Below are positions 5,213 to 7,544 of a DNA stretch of 7,544 bases, in pieces. Source of the DNA: Deltaproteobacteria bacterium (GTDB lineage: Bacteria; Myxococcota_A; UBA9160); contig DOUU01000211.1 in assembly GCA_003520425.1 (NCBI GenBank), forward strand, positions 1 to 7,544, given 5' to 3'. The translations under genes and the position numbers were made by a program. Each line of letters begins with the position of its first letter. Position 1 is the stretch's first letter. Below the pieces are notes generated by a model that made no database searches, was not told where the DNA came from, and saw only the letters and a list, made by a program, of their open reading frames with translations.

Positions 5213-7544
5213 TCATGATCCCGAGCCGCGCGACGTAGGTTTGCGCGTTGCCAAAGCAGTCCTGGCGCGAGCTCGCGGCGACGTGCGTCGCGATGCAGCC
5301 GGTCTCGCTTGTCGCACGCGTTCCGCCAAGCGCGCAAGGACAGAATGCAGGTCTGGACGCTGCTCCAACACCGCGAGCAGCGGGTCGCTCTGGAGGCGTC
5401 GAAGTCTTCTCGGAACGGTGCGGATCGTGAACTTCGCGGGGTCGAGCCGCGGCGAGACCTCCCGCCAGGAAAGGGGCGTGGAGACTGGAGCGCCGGGAAG
5501 AGGCCGCACGCTGAGCGGTGCGACGAGAAGGCGGCCATGACCGTTCTGGAGAAAATCGATATACACGCGTCCACGTCGCTCTGCAAGACTGCGCGCTGTG
5601 GTCGCGATTTCGCCATGCTCGGCCTCGACCACTCGGGCGAGAAGCTCCGCCAAGCCGCGTGCCTGCTCAAAAGTACACTGTCCACCGAGGGGAATCAGGA
5701 CATGCAATCCGCTGGCACCGCTCGTCTTGATGCCTGCAGGGAGGTCGAGTTCTTCGCACAAGTGGCGGATTGCCAGTGCGAGCTCCACGACATGTGCGAA
5801 GGGTGCTCCCTTCGGGTCGAGGTCGAGGATGCACCAGTCTGGCCGCGCGAGGGAGGGGACGCGACTGGCCCAAATGTGGAGCGGGATCGTTCCGAGATTC
5901 GCGATGTAGAGGAGGGACGCCTCGTCATCGCACACGAAATAGTCGATCTCGCGCCCGGCATGATCGCTCCAGATGCGTTCGGTGCGAAGCCACGACGGCG
6001 CGAATCCCGGTGCATCCTTCTGGAAGAAGGACTTTCCGTCGACCCCGTCGGGGTAGCGGGTCATGACAAGGGGCCGCTCTCGCAGGTAGGGGAGGATCCA
6101 CCGCGAGACGGAGCGGTAGAACTCGATGAGGTCGCCCTTCGTATAGCCCTCTGCGGGCCAGAAGACCTTGTCGAGGTTCGTGAACGCAACCGTGCGTTCC
6201 GCTGCGGGAAGCGCTGGGGACGTTTGCGGCAGCTCCGGGGGTCGCCGGACTTCCCGCTGGCACTCGATGGGTGTCTTGTCCTCGCGCAGTCGCAAGAAGG
6301 AAGGCTGCCGCAGGAGCCCGTCACGCGTCCACTCTTTGAAGCGGACTTCGCATACGAGGGTGGGCTCCACCCACACGTGTTCCTTCCCTTTCGGTGCCGC
6401 TCCCACGAAGGGGGGAGTGTTGCGTCGCGTGGGCACGAGTCGCAGGCGGAGTTGCTGCAACTCACGTTCGCTCATCCCCGTCCCGACTCGGCCCGCGTAG
6501 ACCCACTCGCCGCCTTCGCGCACTGCAAGATGCAGGGCGCCAAGGCCGGCGCGCGAGCCACGCGGTTCGGTGAAGCCGACCACCGCGAAATCCCCGGTTC
6601 GTTCGATCCGGAGCTTGAGCCACTTCTTCGATCGGCCGGCCTGGTAGGGGGCTTCTGTCGCCTTGGCGACCAGGCCTTCGAGCCCAAGATCGCGGGCTGC
6701 GCGGAAGAGGTCCTCGCCGTGCTCCTCCACGTGATCGGCGAAGCGAAGCGGACCCGCCGCTGGGAGGAGGCGCCGCAGCAGTTCCTTGCGCTTGAGAAGG
6801 GGTAGGGTGCGCAGGTCGAAGCCTCCGCAGGCGAGCAGATCGAAAACGAAGAGCGTCGCAGGCAGTGCGACGCGACCGCGTTCGATCTCCAAGGGACGCC
6901 TCAGATGCACCCGCTCTTGGAGGCGCTGAAAGCTCGGTCGGCCCTTTTCGTCGAGGACCACCACTTCGCCGTCCAACACGAAAGCATCTACCGGCAGTGC
7001 GAGCAGCGCACGTCGGAGCTCCGGAAACATGGCGGTTGCGTCCTGGCCTCCGCGGAAGCGGAGTTCGACGCGATCTCCCTCGCGCTCTGTGAGGAGCCGG
7101 TAGCCATCATATTTGAGCTCGAAGAGCCAGCCGCGGCCCGAAAACGGATGCTCAGCGGTATCTGCAAGCATGAGGCGGATGTCGCGTGCGTGTACGCGCC
7201 GTTGTGGCGCTCGCAGACGCTCCAGCTCCGCCCGGATCGAGGCTGCACGCTCGCCGCCATCGACGAGTTCGTCGAGGGAGAGGCCCGAAAGAACCGATTC
7301 CTGGGGGAAGGCGGAGCCGTTGGCGGCTGACCAGGAGTCGGGCTTCTTGATCAGCAGCCACTCTTTCTGCGGCGCTCCCCCTTTGCCCTTGGTCCGCACC
7401 AGCGTCCAGCGACCTCGGAGCTTGTAGCCAAAGAGGTCGAACAGGAGCTTGCCCTTGTGCAATCCCTGCTCGGGATCCTCCACAGCTTCCCAGCGCCCAA
7501 AGTCCCAGACGATCACCCGACCCGCGCCATAGTTGCCTTCGGGG
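5213..7544 (-). CDS. ligD: LigD, multifunctional ATP-dependent DNA ligase/primase-polymerase for NHEJ (5' end outside window)
   Basis: LigD joins double-strand breaks together with Ku in bacterial non-homologous end joining, trimming 3' ends, filling gaps and sealing. The 776 visible residues run PE, ligase, polymerase, as in Pseudomonas. The PE remnant starts PEGNYGAGRVIVWDFG and reads on through KGKLLFDLFG and WLLIKKPD (residues 1-70). The ligase has nucleotidyl motif I ELKYDGYR with catalytic Lys 144 (codon 7114-7112), LDGEVVV at 190-196, EGLVAK at 289, and KKWLKLR at 306-312. The OB domain runs to about 425. The polymerase begins near 450 (VAFTNLDKVFWP). It keeps DLDPKG with metal-binding Asp 574 and 576, KTSGASGLHVLIPL with His 614, and Asp 663 in VYIDFLQNG, followed by SVRPLPGAPVSTPL. 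All core residues look intact. The last 40 or so residues are a basic Arg/Ser/Ala tail. The GTG at 7516-7514 is an internal valine, not the start. Ku is not in the window. Confidence 0.95.
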   Translation of the reverse strand, partial: PEGNYGAGRVIVWDFGRWEAVEDPEQGLHKGKLLFDLFGYKLRGRWTLVRTKGKGGAPQKEWLLIKKPDSWSAANGSAFPQESVLSGLSLDELVDGGERAASIRAELERLRAPQRRVHARDIRLMLADTAEHPFSGRGWLFELKYDGYRLLTEREGDRVELRFRGGQDATAMFPELRRALLALPVDAFVLDGEVVVLDEKGRPSFQRLQERVHLRRPLEIERGRVALPATLFVFDLLACGGFDLRTLPLLKRKELLRRLLPAAGPLRFADHVEEHGEDLFRAARDLGLEGLVAKATEAPYQAGRSKKWLKLRIERTGDFAVVGFTEPRGSRAGLGALHLAVREGGEWVYAGRVGTGMSERELQQLRLRLVPTRRNTPPFVGAAPKGKEHVWVEPTLVCEVRFKEWTRDGLLRQPSFLRLREDKTPIECQREVRRPPELPQTSPALPAAERTVAFTNLDKVFWPAEGYTKGDLIEFYRSVSRWILPYLRERPLVMTRYPDGVDGKSFFQKDAPGFAPSWLRTERIWSDHAGREIDYFVCDDEASLLYIANLGTIPLHIWASRVPSLARPDWCILDLDPKGAPFAHVVELALAIRHLCEELDLPAGIKTSGASGLHVLIPLGGQCTFEQARGLAELLARVVEAEHGEIATTARSLAERRGRVYIDFLQNGHGRLLVAPLSVRPLPGAPVSTPLSWREVSPRLDPAKFTIRTVPRRLRRLQSDPLLAVLEQRPDLHSVLARLAERVRQARPAASRRTSPRARARTALATRKPTSRGSGS

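Noticed and set aside
3568..5685. A 705-codon open frame on the minus strand
   Set aside because: It runs antisense to the whole TIGR03118 gene and overlaps the end of ligD in another frame; no domain is recognisable.
5309..6805. A 498-codon plus-strand frame
   Set aside because: It is antisense to the ligase and polymerase domains of LigD, whose motifs are unmistakable.
7514..7516. GTG as the start codon of ligD
   Set aside because: The frame stays open to the window edge and the residues before it, PEGNYGAGR, are conserved PE-domain sequence, so the GTG is an internal valine.

Overview
This is a GC-rich chromosomal stretch that looks like a Gram-negative bacterium. It carries a TonB-type energy transducer, the apparent start of a TonB-dependent receptor, an outer-membrane-type lipoprotein and a LigD with the PE-LIG-POL domain order usual in Proteobacteria and relatives. 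Nothing here fixes the phylum; a soil-type proteobacterial, myxobacterial or similar lineage would fit. I see no rRNA, tRNA, CRISPR array, insertion sequence or phage gene.

Layout. (1) Bases 1-470, minus strand: the 5' end of a secreted protein with a clear signal peptide and a Pro/Ala/Asp-rich linker ending in PYDITV at the window edge. It is probably a TonB-dependent outer-membrane receptor. (2) Bases 633-1439, plus strand: a TonB-family protein divergent from it. The shared upstream region holds several strong stem-loops and a possible sigma-70 promoter. (3) Bases 1756-2487, minus strand: a DUF3313 lipoprotein. (4) Bases 2858-3262, plus strand: a small deazaflavin (F420)-dependent nitroreductase-family enzyme, with a sigma-54-like site and repeated TTGGC motifs upstream. 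(5) Bases 3754-4947, plus strand: a secreted TIGR03118-family beta-propeller-like protein. (6) A 47-base hairpin follows it. (7) Bases 5213-7544, minus strand: most of LigD, the multifunctional ligase-polymerase of bacterial non-homologous end joining, cut by the window end inside its PE domain.

How the genes relate. The receptor and TonB-like genes form a plausible functional pair: TonB passes inner-membrane energy to an outer-membrane receptor for uptake of an unknown ligand. The other genes appear independent: a lipoprotein of unknown role, a flavin/F420-type oxidoreductase, an exported protein of unknown role, and DNA repair. No Ku, ExbB or ExbD gene is visible.

I do not see a convincing new multi-gene system. 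The points most worth a second look are the structured region between receptor and TonB genes, the unclear starts of both those genes, the sigma-54-like site, and the long hairpin at 4972-5018.
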